A DNA stretch of 64,000 bases from Eubacteriales bacterium. GTDB taxonomy: Bacteria; Bacillota; Clostridia; Peptostreptococcales; Anaerovoracaceae. Both the position numbers and the translations under genes were made by a program. Positions 48,767-59,828 of this stretch are shown one piece after another; position 1 is the first letter of the stretch, and the number at the start of each line of letters is the position of its first letter. The stretch lies in assembly GCA_029009055.1 (NCBI GenBank), contig JAQXJR010000043.1, positions 19,450 to 83,449 on the forward strand, read 5' to 3'. The notes under the pieces are model-generated. The model did no database searches, was not told the origin of the DNA, and worked only from the letters and a program-made list of their open reading frames with translations.

Positions 48767-50353
48767 ATGAAAAGTTATGGACTGTCCAAGCTCGGCATTA
48801 AGGCTTCTAAGGTGTACAGGAACCTGGAGCCTGCTGTGCTCGTAGAGAAGGCGCTCGAAAGAGGCGAGGGCGAACTCACATCCACAGGCGCTCTTAACGT
48901 GCTGACCGGTAAGTACACGGGCCGTTCTCCTAAGGATAAGTTCATCGTGGACACTAAGGCTGTTCACGATCACATAGCCTGGGGCAGCGTTAATATGCCG
49001 ACTAAGCGTAAGACTTTCAACGCTATTAAGAAGGAAATGATCAGCTATCTGGAAGGTAAGGAAGTATTCATTTTCGATGGATTCGCCGGAGCTGACCCTA
49101 AATACACGAGAAAGTTCAGGATCATTAACGAACTGGCTTCCCAGAACCTCTTCATCCACGATCTGCTCATCAGACCGACAGAGGAGGAACTTAAAGATTT
49201 CGGAGACGCTGATTTCACTCTCCTCGTAGTTCCTGGATATAAGTGCGACCCTGAGAAATTCGGCATCCATTCCGAGGCTGCCATCATGATAGATTACGAG
49301 AAGCACTTCGCTATCATCGCCGGATCACAGTACGCGGGCGAGATAAAGAAGACGGTATTCTCTATCATGAACTACGTTATGCCTATGGAAGAGAACGTTC
49401 TTCCTATGCACTGCTCCGCTAATATGGATCCGGAAACAGGCGACACAGCTATATTCTTCGGACTCTCCGGAACAGGTAAGACCACACTTTCAGCCGATCC
49501 GAACAGAAAGCTCATCGGAGACGACGAGCACGGCTGGTCTGACGACAGCGTATTCAACTTCGAGGGAGGCTGCTACGCTAAGACCATAGACCTGAAGGAA
49601 GAGAGCGAACCTGAGATCTTCCACGCCATTAAGTTCGGCGCTGTTTCAGAGAACGTCATCCTGGATGAGAATACGAGGGTCGCTGATTACTCTGATGGAT
49701 CTCTCACACAGAACACGAGAGTGGGATATCCTATAGACTTCATCTCTAACGCTCAGATCCCTGGAATCGGCGGCATCCCTAAGGTAGTGATATTCCTTAC
49801 AGCTGACGCTTTCGGAGTACTTCCTCCGATTTCCAAACTCTCTAAGAACGCGGCTATGTACCAGTTCGTTACAGGCTTCACAGCTAAGCTCGCGGGCACA
49901 GAGAGAGGAGTTACAGAGCCTCAGCCGACATTCTCCACACTGTTCGGCGAGCCGTTCATGCCATGTGGCGCTCAGAAATACGCTGAGATGCTGGGAGAGA
50001 GACTCGATAAGTATGGAACTCAGGTATATCTCATAAATACCGGCTGGTCCGGAGGCCCTTACGGAACAGGCCACCGCATGAAGCTCTCATACACCAGGGC
50101 TATGGTCACAGCTGCTCTGAACGGCGAACTCACGAAGGTAGAGTATAAGCACGACGACAGGTTCAACCTGGAGATTCCTCTCACATGCCCGGATGTTCCT
50201 TCTGAGATCCTCGACCCTAAGGAGACATGGGAAGATAAGGACGCTTACGATAAGCAGGCTGATAAGCTTGCTGAGATGTTCGTAGAGAACTTCGCCGAGA
50301 AGTATCCTGACATGAAGGAAGAGATAGTAGCTGCCGGCCCTAAAGCAAAGTAA
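48767..50353 (+). CDS. pckA: Phosphoenolpyruvate carboxykinase (ATP)
   Basis: STGALNVLTGKYTGRSPKDKFIVD, FFGLSGTGKTTLSADPNRKLIGDDEHGW, GCYAKTIDL, NTGWSGGPYGTGHRM. Confidence 0.95.
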   Translation: MKSYGLSKLGIKASKVYRNLEPAVLVEKALERGEGELTSTGALNVLTGKYTGRSPKDKFIVDTKAVHDHIAWGSVNMPTKRKTFNAIKKEMISYLEGKEVFIFDGFAGADPKYTRKFRIINELASQNLFIHDLLIRPTEEELKDFGDADFTLLVVPGYKCDPEKFGIHSEAAIMIDYEKHFAIIAGSQYAGEIKKTVFSIMNYVMPMEENVLPMHCSANMDPETGDTAIFFGLSGTGKTTLSADPNRKLIGDDEHGWSDDSVFNFEGGCYAKTIDLKEESEPEIFHAIKFGAVSENVILDENTRVADYSDGSLTQNTRVGYPIDFISNAQIPGIGGIPKVVIFLTADAFGVLPPISKLSKNAAMYQFVTGFTAKLAGTERGVTEPQPTFSTLFGEPFMPCGAQKYAEMLGERLDKYGTQVYLINTGWSGGPYGTGHRMKLSYTRAMVTAALNGELTKVEYKHDDRFNLEIPLTCPDVPSEILDPKETWEDKDAYDKQADKLAEMFVENFAEKYPDMKEEIVAAGPKAK

Positions 50354-50417
50354 GTACGGCAGGCGCTTCTAGCTTCTTTATCTTTACGGAAGCTATGATC
50401 AAATTAAATAAAGCAAA

Positions 50418-50469
50418 TAAAAAGGCGGATTCACTGAAGATCCATATGGAACTTCGGTGGTCCGCTTTT
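50418..50469 (+). terminator. Intrinsic terminator after pckA
   Basis: AAAAAGGCGGA...GAAGatccatatggaaCTTC...TCCGCTTTT. Confidence 0.75.
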
Positions 50470-50593
50470 CTTATATACAGGCTGGGCGCGTATTACGGGC
50501 CCTCGCCGAGCCTGTCATTCCGGATTTTATTTTAATATATATGGGATGACCGAACTTGGATCGCGCACGCGGGTTCGGTCAGAATATTCAGAA

Positions 50594-50920
50594 TCAGGAA
50601 CGGGTGATGAGATCTCTCATCCTCTCCGCGTTTTTAACTTTATTGAAATCGAGATAAACCTTATTATCGCCATATTCAACTCTCAGTGCTGGAAGGTCCG
50701 CTTCGAAACCGGAACAGGACTCGCAGGTCACGAGGTTTATAGCTGAATGCACAGCTGTGATGTTATCTATTGGGAGATACTGCCACGAAAAACCGCATGG
50801 AATGTAAACTGCCTTATCGCTGACTCGATACTTTTCGATTTTCTCGCTGGACTTAATGTCGCTTCCAGCGTCGTTAATTAGAGAATTAGATTCTAATGGC
50901 TTAGGTAGAAAAACTGACAT
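50594..50920 (-). CDS. Hypothetical protein (~108 aa, possible PH-like fold)
   Basis: ORF with strong upstream AAGGAGGTG and ATG at 50920; KIEKYRVSDKAVYIPCGFSWQYLPIDNITAVHSA...LPALRVEYGDNKVYLDFNKVKNAERMRDLI. Confidence 0.7.
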   Translation of the reverse strand: MSVFLPKPLESNSLINDAGSDIKSSEKIEKYRVSDKAVYIPCGFSWQYLPIDNITAVHSAINLVTCESCSGFEADLPALRVEYGDNKVYLDFNKVKNAERMRDLITRS

Positions 50921-51235
50921 ATTCGGCACCTCCTTCTTTAGTGCTGACATCTGAGAAATTTATTATAACAATTACCACACCCCGGTCAAATAAAACATTA
51001 CATAAGTTATAATTTATTTTGAAATGTTTTCGGTCGAATACATTTCCTACTTGTAATATAGCACATTGTACGTAAAACACAAGTATTTTCTGAAAATAAG
51101 ACATTTTTTGTGCACTGGACAAAAATAGTGCTATGGATTAAATATTATGATTTTTTCTTATTAACAAATACCAAATATTAATGTAAAATTTACGTTATGA
51201 TTATTTGTTCATTTGTGTAAGAAAGGTGTTTAGTT

Positions 51236-52510
51236 ATGTCACTGCTTAAATCCATAGTAGATAAGTACAACAGAGTCAGCCTTATCCTGAGAATATTGAT
51301 AGGCTTGATCATCGGTACTATCCTGGGCTTGATAGTCCCTAAGGCAGCCGGTCTCGTCTTATTGGGCGAGATATTCGTAGGAGCCCTGAAGGCTATAGCT
51401 CCTATCCTGGTATTCGTTCTCATAGTCAGCGCTTTCGCGGCAGGCGGCAGTAAGCTGGATAAGAAATTCGGCCTCGTGCTCTGGCTGTACATGATCAGTA
51501 CATTCATGGCCGCCGTCGCGGCTAATGTGGCCAGCTTCCTGTTCCCGGTAAAGATAATATTCCCTAATAAGGTGGATACATCTGCAGCCGCTACAGCTCC
51601 TCAGACTATATCTTCCGTGCTGAGCAATCTGGTTAAGAACATGGTGGATAACCCTATACACGCCCTGTCTGAGGCGAATTATATAGGCATCCTCTTCTGG
51701 TCTGTTATGCTGGGAATCGCGTTAAGAATCCTGGCCAGCGATAAGACTAAGGTCATGCTGACAGACATTTCAGATGGTGTGTCTCAGTGTGTTAGATGGA
51801 TCATTAATGTGGCTCCATTCGGAATCATGGGTCTGGTATATAATACAGTATCTACTAATGGACTTAAGATCTTTAGGACATACGGTCAGCTGATACTGGT
51901 GCTTGTAGGAACTATGCTCGTCGTAGCTCTTATCATAGACCCGTTCATATCATTCCTGACTATACACAGGAATCCATATCCGCTGGTATTCAGATGCCTG
52001 AGAGAGAGCGGCCTCACAGCCTTCTTCACCAGGTCATCAGCAGCTAATATCCCTGTTAACATGAGGCTCTGTGAGAGACTGGGCCTGGATAAAGACCTCT
52101 ATTCCGTATCCATTCCTCTGGGAGCTACCATTAACATGGACGGCGCCGCTATCACTATTTCTATCATGACACTGGCGACTGCTTATACGCTGGGTATACA
52201 TGTCAGCGTTCCTACAGCGGTCATCCTGAGTTTCCTCTCAGCCCTGGCTGCCTGCGGAGCTTCTGGAGTAGCCGGCGGATCCCTGCTTCTGATCCCTATG
52301 GCCTGCTCGCTCTTCGGTATTTCTAACGATATAGCTATGCAGACAGTAGCCGTAGGCTACATAATCGGAGTCGTTCAGGACAGCGTAGAGACAGCACTCA
52401 ATTCATCAGGAGACGTTATGTTCGCCGCTACTGCTGAATACAGATCATGGCAGAAGAAAGGTAAGTCGCTTCCGACATTCCTCGGCGGCACGACTAAGGT
52501 AGACATCTAA
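51236..52510 (+). CDS. sstT: Serine/threonine:sodium symporter SstT
   Basis: DAACS-family; RVSLILRILIGLIIGTILGLIVP, FFTRSSAANIPVNMRLCERLGLDKDLYSVSIPLGATINMDGAAITISIMTLA. Confidence 0.9.
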   Translation: MSLLKSIVDKYNRVSLILRILIGLIIGTILGLIVPKAAGLVLLGEIFVGALKAIAPILVFVLIVSAFAAGGSKLDKKFGLVLWLYMISTFMAAVAANVASFLFPVKIIFPNKVDTSAAATAPQTISSVLSNLVKNMVDNPIHALSEANYIGILFWSVMLGIALRILASDKTKVMLTDISDGVSQCVRWIINVAPFGIMGLVYNTVSTNGLKIFRTYGQLILVLVGTMLVVALIIDPFISFLTIHRNPYPLVFRCLRESGLTAFFTRSSAANIPVNMRLCERLGLDKDLYSVSIPLGATINMDGAAITISIMTLATAYTLGIHVSVPTAVILSFLSALAACGASGVAGGSLLLIPMACSLFGISNDIAMQTVAVGYIIGVVQDSVETALNSSGDVMFAATAEYRSWQKKGKSLPTFLGGTTKVDI

Positions 52511-52717
52511 GCCGTCTTAGAAAGTTCGGCTATATATCGCTTTGCAAATGGCACCGCGCTTATGTCGGGCATGTTATGTCCCGATAAATGATCACGGTGT
52601 CTTTTGCTGTATCGGACAAAAAACATAAAAATATTTGTTGGCTATTAACAAAGATAAGTAATTGTTGTATAATAGGATACGTTAATAACAGTTTGAACTA
52701 AGGGGGTTCACAGTAAA

Positions 52718-53743
52718 ATGAGCAAGAAAGACATAGACTGGTCTAATCTGACTTTTGCGTACCAGCCGACAGATTATCGTTATATTTCCAATTATAAGAA
52801 CGGAGAATGGGATGAGGGCACACTGAGCCAGGATCCTAACATCGTTCTGAATGAGTGCGCCGGCGTACTTCAGTATTCCCAGTCTGTATTCGAGGGACTG
52901 AAGGCTTACACTACTGTTGATGGACGTACTGTGACATTCAGACCTGACCTTAACGCTCAGAGGATGTTTGATTCAGCTAAGAGACTGGAGATCCCTCCTT
53001 TCCCTGTAGATAGATTCGTAGAGGCTGTAAGAGAAGTCGTTAAGGCTAATGAGGACTGGGTACCTCCTTATGGAACAGGCGCTACACTTTACCTGAGACC
53101 ATATGTATTCGGCAGCTCTCCTGTTATCGGAGTTGCTCCTGCTGAAGAATACCAGTTCAGGATCATCTGCACACCTGTAGGTCCTTACTTTAAGGGCGGC
53201 GTTAAGCCTATCACTATCAGAGTGTCTGACTACGACAGAGCGGCACCTCATGGAACAGGAAACATTAAGGCTGGACTTAACTACGCTATGAGCCTCCATC
53301 CTATCATGGAAGCCCACAGACAGGGATTCTCCGAGAACATTTACCTGGATCCGGCTACCAGAACTAAGGTGGAGGAGACAGGAGGAGCTAACGTCCTGTT
53401 CGTTACTAAGGATGGTAAGCTCGTAACACCTAAGTCAGATTCCATTCTGCCATCTGTTACCCGTCGCTCACTCCTCTATGTAGCTGAGCATTACCTCGGC
53501 ATGGAGACAGAGGAGAGAGAAGTGCTGTTCGAAGAAGTTCCTGATTTCGTAGAGTGCGGACTCTGCGGAACAGCAGCTGTAATTTCACCTATCGGCTGCA
53601 TTAACGATCATGGTAAGGAGATTAAATTCCCATCAGGGATGGAAGAAATCGGACCTGTCATGAAGAAGCTCCGTGAGACGCTCACAGGAATCCAGATGGG
53701 AACTATCGAACCGCCAGAAGGCTGGATCTACGAGATAAAGTAG
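52718..53743 (+). CDS. ilvE: Branched-chain amino acid aminotransferase
   Basis: Class IV PLP enzyme: QYSQSVFEGLKAYTTVDGRTVTFRPDLNAQRM, GTGNIKAGLNYAMSL, EECGLCGTAAVISPIG-like block (VECGLCGTAAVISPIG). Confidence 0.94.
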   Translation: MSKKDIDWSNLTFAYQPTDYRYISNYKNGEWDEGTLSQDPNIVLNECAGVLQYSQSVFEGLKAYTTVDGRTVTFRPDLNAQRMFDSAKRLEIPPFPVDRFVEAVREVVKANEDWVPPYGTGATLYLRPYVFGSSPVIGVAPAEEYQFRIICTPVGPYFKGGVKPITIRVSDYDRAAPHGTGNIKAGLNYAMSLHPIMEAHRQGFSENIYLDPATRTKVEETGGANVLFVTKDGKLVTPKSDSILPSVTRRSLLYVAEHYLGMETEEREVLFEEVPDFVECGLCGTAAVISPIGCINDHGKEIKFPSGMEEIGPVMKKLRETLTGIQMGTIEPPEGWIYEIK

Positions 53744-53943
53744 TTCGGGGTATAAGATTTCGAATTAAAGGGGATATAAGTTTAGAGACTTTAACTGATA
53801 AGGGCGCGGTATCTGCCGCGCCTTTTTCTGTGCGTGTGGCTAGGATGGCCGAAAGCGCCCGAAAGGAAATTATCATGCTGGGCTACGACAGGAGAAGCCA
53901 TAAACGGCCTGGATGAAATACTGGGCGAAAACTAAAAGCAATC

Positions 53944-53980
53944 AAAAAACGTATCCGGCTTTATGTCAGATACGTTTTTA
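53944..53980. terminator. Bidirectional terminator between ilvE and the convergent lysR-family gene
   Basis: AAAAAACGTATC-cggctttatgtca-GATACGTTTTT. Confidence 0.75.
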
Positions 53981-54011
53981 TTATGCGAATTATTACAGCG
54001 GCTCAGCTTTG

Positions 54012-54968
54012 CTAGTTGTCAGAAGGGGCGTCGTCCTTAAAATCGTCGTCCGGCACACCCAGGTAGACCTTACACTCGTGGATGAAGCGCTTTCCTATGT
54101 CGCTCATGATGCTGTGTTTCTTAGAAATATAGCCTATCTCCATGGTGATATTCTTATTCTTCTCGTCTTCCTTAAACGGCACCGCCACGTAATCCGTTCC
54201 GTTCAGTTCCTCGCATATGATGCCTGAGCAGAGCGTGTAGCCGTTAAGTCCCACCATGAGGTTCAGCATGGTCGCTCTGTCTGTCGCCTTAATGCTGCGC
54301 GGGTACTCGTTATCGCTCAGCAGCTCTTCAGCAAAGAACACCGACGAATCTGAGCCCTGCTCGAATGACAGGCAAGGGTAGTCAGCCAGCTGCTCCAGAG
54401 AAATGGACTTCTCGTTAGCGAGAGGGTGGCCCTTATACAAGTAGACATAAGCGTTACAGTCTATCAGCGGCGTGAACACCAGGTCGTTCTCGTTCAGCAT
54501 GCGGGTCAGGACTTTACGGTTAGTGTCACTCATAAAGAGTATGCCGATCTCACTCTTAAGGATGCCTACGTCCGTTATGACCTGCTTAGTCGTGGTTTCT
54601 CTTATAGCAAAGTCGAAATCCAGCGTGTCGTAGTATTTTATCGTTTCCACGAAAGCTTTATCTATGAAGGAATAATGCTGGGTAGAAACTCCGAACTTTC
54701 TCTTGAAATTCTTATTGCCGCTGTAGCGGTCTTTAAGCAGTTCGTACTGCTGATAGAGCTGGCGGGCGTGCATGAGGAAGTCTACGCCTTCATTAGTAGG
54801 TATGACCCCGCGGCTCGTTCTCTGGAAAATAGTTATCTGAGTTTCCTTCTCCAGTTCCTTGATCGCGCTGGTCATCGTAGGCTGTGAAATGTAGAGCTTC
54901 TCAGCCGCCTTATTCATAGAGCCCATCTCTGCTACCATGATCGCGTAATATAATTGTTGTAGGGTCAT
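54012..54968 (-). CDS. LysR family transcriptional regulator
   Basis: MTLQQLYYAIMVAEMGSMNKAAEKLYISQPTMTSAIKELEKETQITIFQRTSRGVIPTNEG. Confidence 0.93.
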   Translation of the reverse strand: MTLQQLYYAIMVAEMGSMNKAAEKLYISQPTMTSAIKELEKETQITIFQRTSRGVIPTNEGVDFLMHARQLYQQYELLKDRYSGNKNFKRKFGVSTQHYSFIDKAFVETIKYYDTLDFDFAIRETTTKQVITDVGILKSEIGILFMSDTNRKVLTRMLNENDLVFTPLIDCNAYVYLYKGHPLANEKSISLEQLADYPCLSFEQGSDSSVFFAEELLSDNEYPRSIKATDRATMLNLMVGLNGYTLCSGIICEELNGTDYVAVPFKEDEKNKNITMEIGYISKKHSIMSDIGKRFIHECKVYLGVPDDDFKDDAPSDN

Positions 54969-55208
54969 TCGTGTCTCCTGAATGTTAGAATAAAATGTTT
55001 GTATACTCGTACTTTTTCGTCTGCTACTACACTATAACATTAATTTTTGAGTGGGTCAACATACTTATTTAGCAGTTGTATTCGTTGATTTTCAATGCGT
55101 TACCGGCTCGAAGCCTACCCATTTTACGGGTGCTCGGGGTAGTTTTTCAGCAAAGTCTATGAATATTGTTCTTTTTAAGACTCGTTCGCCCCTTATGCGC
55201 CCACAGTC

Positions 55209-55237
55209 TTGACACAAAAATTTTTAGGTATTACAAT
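55209..55237 (+). promoter_or_regulatory. Sigma70-type promoter for the nhaC-family gene
   Basis: TTGACA-17 nt-TACAAT. Confidence 0.7.
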
Positions 55238-55298
55238 AAAACGGTTATTAATTCTTTATTAAATTTTTACAAATAAGAACACTAGGGGTGTTGCTTTT

Positions 55299-56978
55299 AT
55301 GAATGGAAAATTTAGAAAAACGGTCAATACGGTCGCTATTCTGATCGTGCTCGCCGTGATCGTGATAGCTAAGTTCACGACAAGCGCCGACACAGTTCAG
55401 GAGACGGCATGGGCTCTCCTGCCGCCGGTCATAGCCATAGCGCTCGCGCTCATCACGAAGGAAACGTATAGTTCCCTGTTCATCGGAATAGTTGCCGGGG
55501 GACTTCTTTATTCCGGTTACAGTTTTACAGGAACTATAAATCACGTTTTCTATGATCAGGTAGGCGACAGCACATACGGAATAGTAAGCGTAATATCTGA
55601 TCCGTATAACATCGGTATCCTGATCTTCCTGGTCATCCTGGGCGGCGTAGTAGCCCTCATGAATAAGGCGGGCGGGTCCGCAGCTTTCGGTAACTGGGCT
55701 AAGCAGCACATTAAGACCAGGGTAGGAGCTCAGCTCGCTACTATACTATTAGGTATACTTATCTTCATCGACGACTATTTCAACTGTCTGACAGTAGGAA
55801 CTGTCATGAGACCTGTTACAGATGAGTTTAAGATCTCCAGGGCTAAGCTGGCATATCTTATAGACGCTACAGCTGCTCCTGTCTGCATCATAGCTCCTGT
55901 ATCATCATGGGCGGCAGCCGTATCAGGATTCGTTAAGGGTGAGAATGGGTTGGAACTCTTCGTAAGGGCTATTCCGTTCAACTTCTATGCCCTGTTCACC
56001 ATCCTGATGATGTTCGCCCTCGTGCTCATGAGGACAGAGTTCGGATCTATGGCTGTACATGAAGAGAACGCTCTCGTTAAGGGCGACCTCTATACGACGC
56101 CTGACAGGCCATATGATGAGTCTAATGAAGTCGTTAAGGAGAATGGTAAGGTCGTAGACCTGGTCATTCCTATCATATCGCTCGTCATCTGCTGCGTTAT
56201 CGGCATGTTGGCTACAGGAGGCTTCTTCAGCGGTAAGAGCTTCGTAGAGGCATTCTCTGCCAGCGACGCTTCCGTAGGACTCTCAGTCGGTTCATTCTTC
56301 GGACTTCTCGTAGTATTCTTCCTCTACATAATCAGAAGGGTACTCACGTTCCAGGAGTGCATGGAGTGCATACCTGAGGGATTTAAGGCTATGGTACCTG
56401 CCATCCTCATACTGATATTCGCGTGGTCTCTTAAGTCCATGACAGACAGTCTGGGAGCGGCTCCGTTCGTAGCGGGCATAGTTAAGCATTACGCTAAGCA
56501 CCTGATGATATTCCTGCCGGCTATAGTATTCCTGATCGCTGTAGGTCTGGCATTCGCTACAGGAACGTCATGGGGAACATTCGGAATCCTCATCCCTATC
56601 GTAGTAGGCGCGTTCCAGAAGACAGATCCGGGTCTCATGCTCATCTCCATGTCTGCCTGCATGGCTGGCGCTGTATGTGGAGACCACTGCTCACCTATTT
56701 CTGATACGACTATCATGTCTTCAGCGGGAGCTAGGTGCAATCACGTTAACCACGTTACTACACAGCTGCCATACGCCATGTTCGTGGCGGCTATATCAGC
56801 TATTACATACCTGGTAGCTGGCGTCGCTTATAAGTTCACGGGACTGGTACCTGCGGCTCTCATCTCACTTCCTGTAGGCGCGGCGCTTATCATAATCGCG
56901 CTGCTGATAGCTAAGAGAGGAACGCAGAAGAAATTCGACCTGGCTAAGGCAGAAGCGGATTTCGACGCTAATAAATAA
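55299..56978 (+). CDS. Na+/H+ antiporter, NhaC family
   Basis: FIDDYFNCLTVGTVMRPVTDEFKISRAKLAYLIDATAAPVCIIAPVSSWAAAVSGF; CGDHCSPISDTTIMSSAGARCNHVNHVTTQLPYA. Confidence 0.9.
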   Translation: MNGKFRKTVNTVAILIVLAVIVIAKFTTSADTVQETAWALLPPVIAIALALITKETYSSLFIGIVAGGLLYSGYSFTGTINHVFYDQVGDSTYGIVSVISDPYNIGILIFLVILGGVVALMNKAGGSAAFGNWAKQHIKTRVGAQLATILLGILIFIDDYFNCLTVGTVMRPVTDEFKISRAKLAYLIDATAAPVCIIAPVSSWAAAVSGFVKGENGLELFVRAIPFNFYALFTILMMFALVLMRTEFGSMAVHEENALVKGDLYTTPDRPYDESNEVVKENGKVVDLVIPIISLVICCVIGMLATGGFFSGKSFVEAFSASDASVGLSVGSFFGLLVVFFLYIIRRVLTFQECMECIPEGFKAMVPAILILIFAWSLKSMTDSLGAAPFVAGIVKHYAKHLMIFLPAIVFLIAVGLAFATGTSWGTFGILIPIVVGAFQKTDPGLMLISMSACMAGAVCGDHCSPISDTTIMSSAGARCNHVNHVTTQLPYAMFVAAISAITYLVAGVAYKFTGLVPAALISLPVGAALIIIALLIAKRGTQKKFDLAKAEADFDANK

Positions 56979-57134
56979 GTTATATTTATCCGCCGCGTCT
57001 CATGCGCGGCGGTTTTTCGTTTTTGATATAAGAGCAAATAAATAGATGGAAAGCTCGTCCCGAGGCCCTGGCGCCGGAGGATAGCTCCTGGGGATGTTAT
57101 TTGCTGTATAAATATCTCGAGTTAGGAGGATCTT

Positions 57135-57581
57135 ATGATTCTGATATCGGCTGTAGATAATTCTATGGGTCTAATGTTCAATGGCAGGCGGCTTTCCAGA
57201 GACAGGGCGCTTACGAACAGGATCCTCAGCATAGCCGCGGGAAAGAAGCTTTATCTCGATGAGTACTCTATGGAGCTGTTTAAGGAGGCTGCGGACCAGG
57301 ACCTGAGCGCTCAGGCTATGGAGAGCAGGGTGGATTTTCAGGTCAGTGAGGAGCCGTTTATGAACGCGGGCGAAGGGGAGTTCTGTTTCATAGAAGACAG
57401 GGCTCCATCGGGATTCGAGGATAAGATAGAGCAGCTGTACCTGTATTTTTGGAACAGGGACTATCCTTCAGATCTGAGATTCGATCTGGATATGGAGGGC
57501 TGGAGGTTGATAAGGTCGGTCCCGCTTCAGGGAAATTCGCATGAGAAGATAGATGAAAATATATATGTAAGAAACGCTTGA
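57135..57581 (+). CDS. Hypothetical protein (148 aa)
   Basis: ORF with GGAGG upstream; MILISAVDNSMGLMFNGRRLSRDRALTNRIL...EGEFCFIEDRAPSGFEDKIEQLYLYFWNRDYPSDLRFDLDMEGW...SHEKIDENIYV. Confidence 0.75.
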   Translation: MILISAVDNSMGLMFNGRRLSRDRALTNRILSIAAGKKLYLDEYSMELFKEAADQDLSAQAMESRVDFQVSEEPFMNAGEGEFCFIEDRAPSGFEDKIEQLYLYFWNRDYPSDLRFDLDMEGWRLIRSVPLQGNSHEKIDENIYVRNA

Positions 57582-57611
57582 AATTTCACCGCGCGCGGAT
57601 ATAATGAATAT

Positions 57612-57856
57612 GAGGATTCTTTAAGATGAAAAGATGAAAGCAGTTATGCGGCGTTCTTTCCGTACCGGAAGGTTTGACGAGACCTTCGCGGATGATAGCG
57701 GGAAGGCGTGGAACCTCATAGGTTAAGACTCAGGCATATTCGATTGCGGATCGTAGCGCGTTCTTTTCGCTGACAGCCCACATAAAGCGATTTTTGTTCT
57801 CCTTGAGCGCTGCGGATGAGTCAGAAACCGGAAGGGCCCCTTAGGGGGCTCTTTTT
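57612..57856 (+). ncRNA. Candidate structured non-coding RNA
   Basis: TTGAAA-16 nt-TATAAT (57578-57583/57600-57605), ~245 nt without a credible ORF, several hairpins, closing terminator GGGCCCCttaGGGGGCTCTTTTT (57833-57856). Confidence 0.6.
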
Positions 57857-58035
57857 ATGTTTTTGAATGATTGAAACCGGGACGGAGGCGGACAGGCTGC
57901 CTTTTGCTAGGGGTCTGACAGCATGTTCTATTGTAATTTTTCGCTGTTCGATTTATATTATAAATGTATGTAGCTGTGATTATCCGGACGCAGCTTATGT
58001 TTTTCGTTTCTTCTATATAAGAGTGGAGGGACATC

Positions 58036-59612
<1,577 letters not shown>

Positions 59613-59640
59613 TAGATCCGCATTTTTGAACTTTGAAAGA

Positions 59641-59673
59641 GAGGGGAACGGCCGAGGCTGTTCCTCTTTTTTT
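59641..59673 (+). terminator. Intrinsic terminator after eno
   Basis: GAGGGGAAC-ggccgaggct-GTTCCTCTTTTTTT. Confidence 0.85.
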
Positions 59674-59733
59674 AGCAAAGCCCTTATCAGCACCTGCCTC
59701 CGGCGGAGCCTGGCTAAGCGGGCTGGCTTTGCT
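59674..59733. repeat. Inverted-repeat element AGCAAAGCC...GGCTTTGCT
   Basis: Perfect 9-bp arms 59674-59682 and 59725-59733 flank a GC-rich core between eno and thrS. Confidence 0.7.
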
Positions 59734-59828
59734 GGGGGGAGGAAATGCGCCAAGTTCTTATTAATATTGAAAATTTCGGGAATATATATTAATATAAGAA
59801 TGATTTTATTTTTGGAAAAGGGGAAAAT

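Noticed and set aside
57612-57856. Assigning the candidate ncRNA to tmRNA, SRP RNA, RNase P or 6S RNA
   Set aside because: No diagnostic sequence blocks recognised; leaving the class open rather than guessing.
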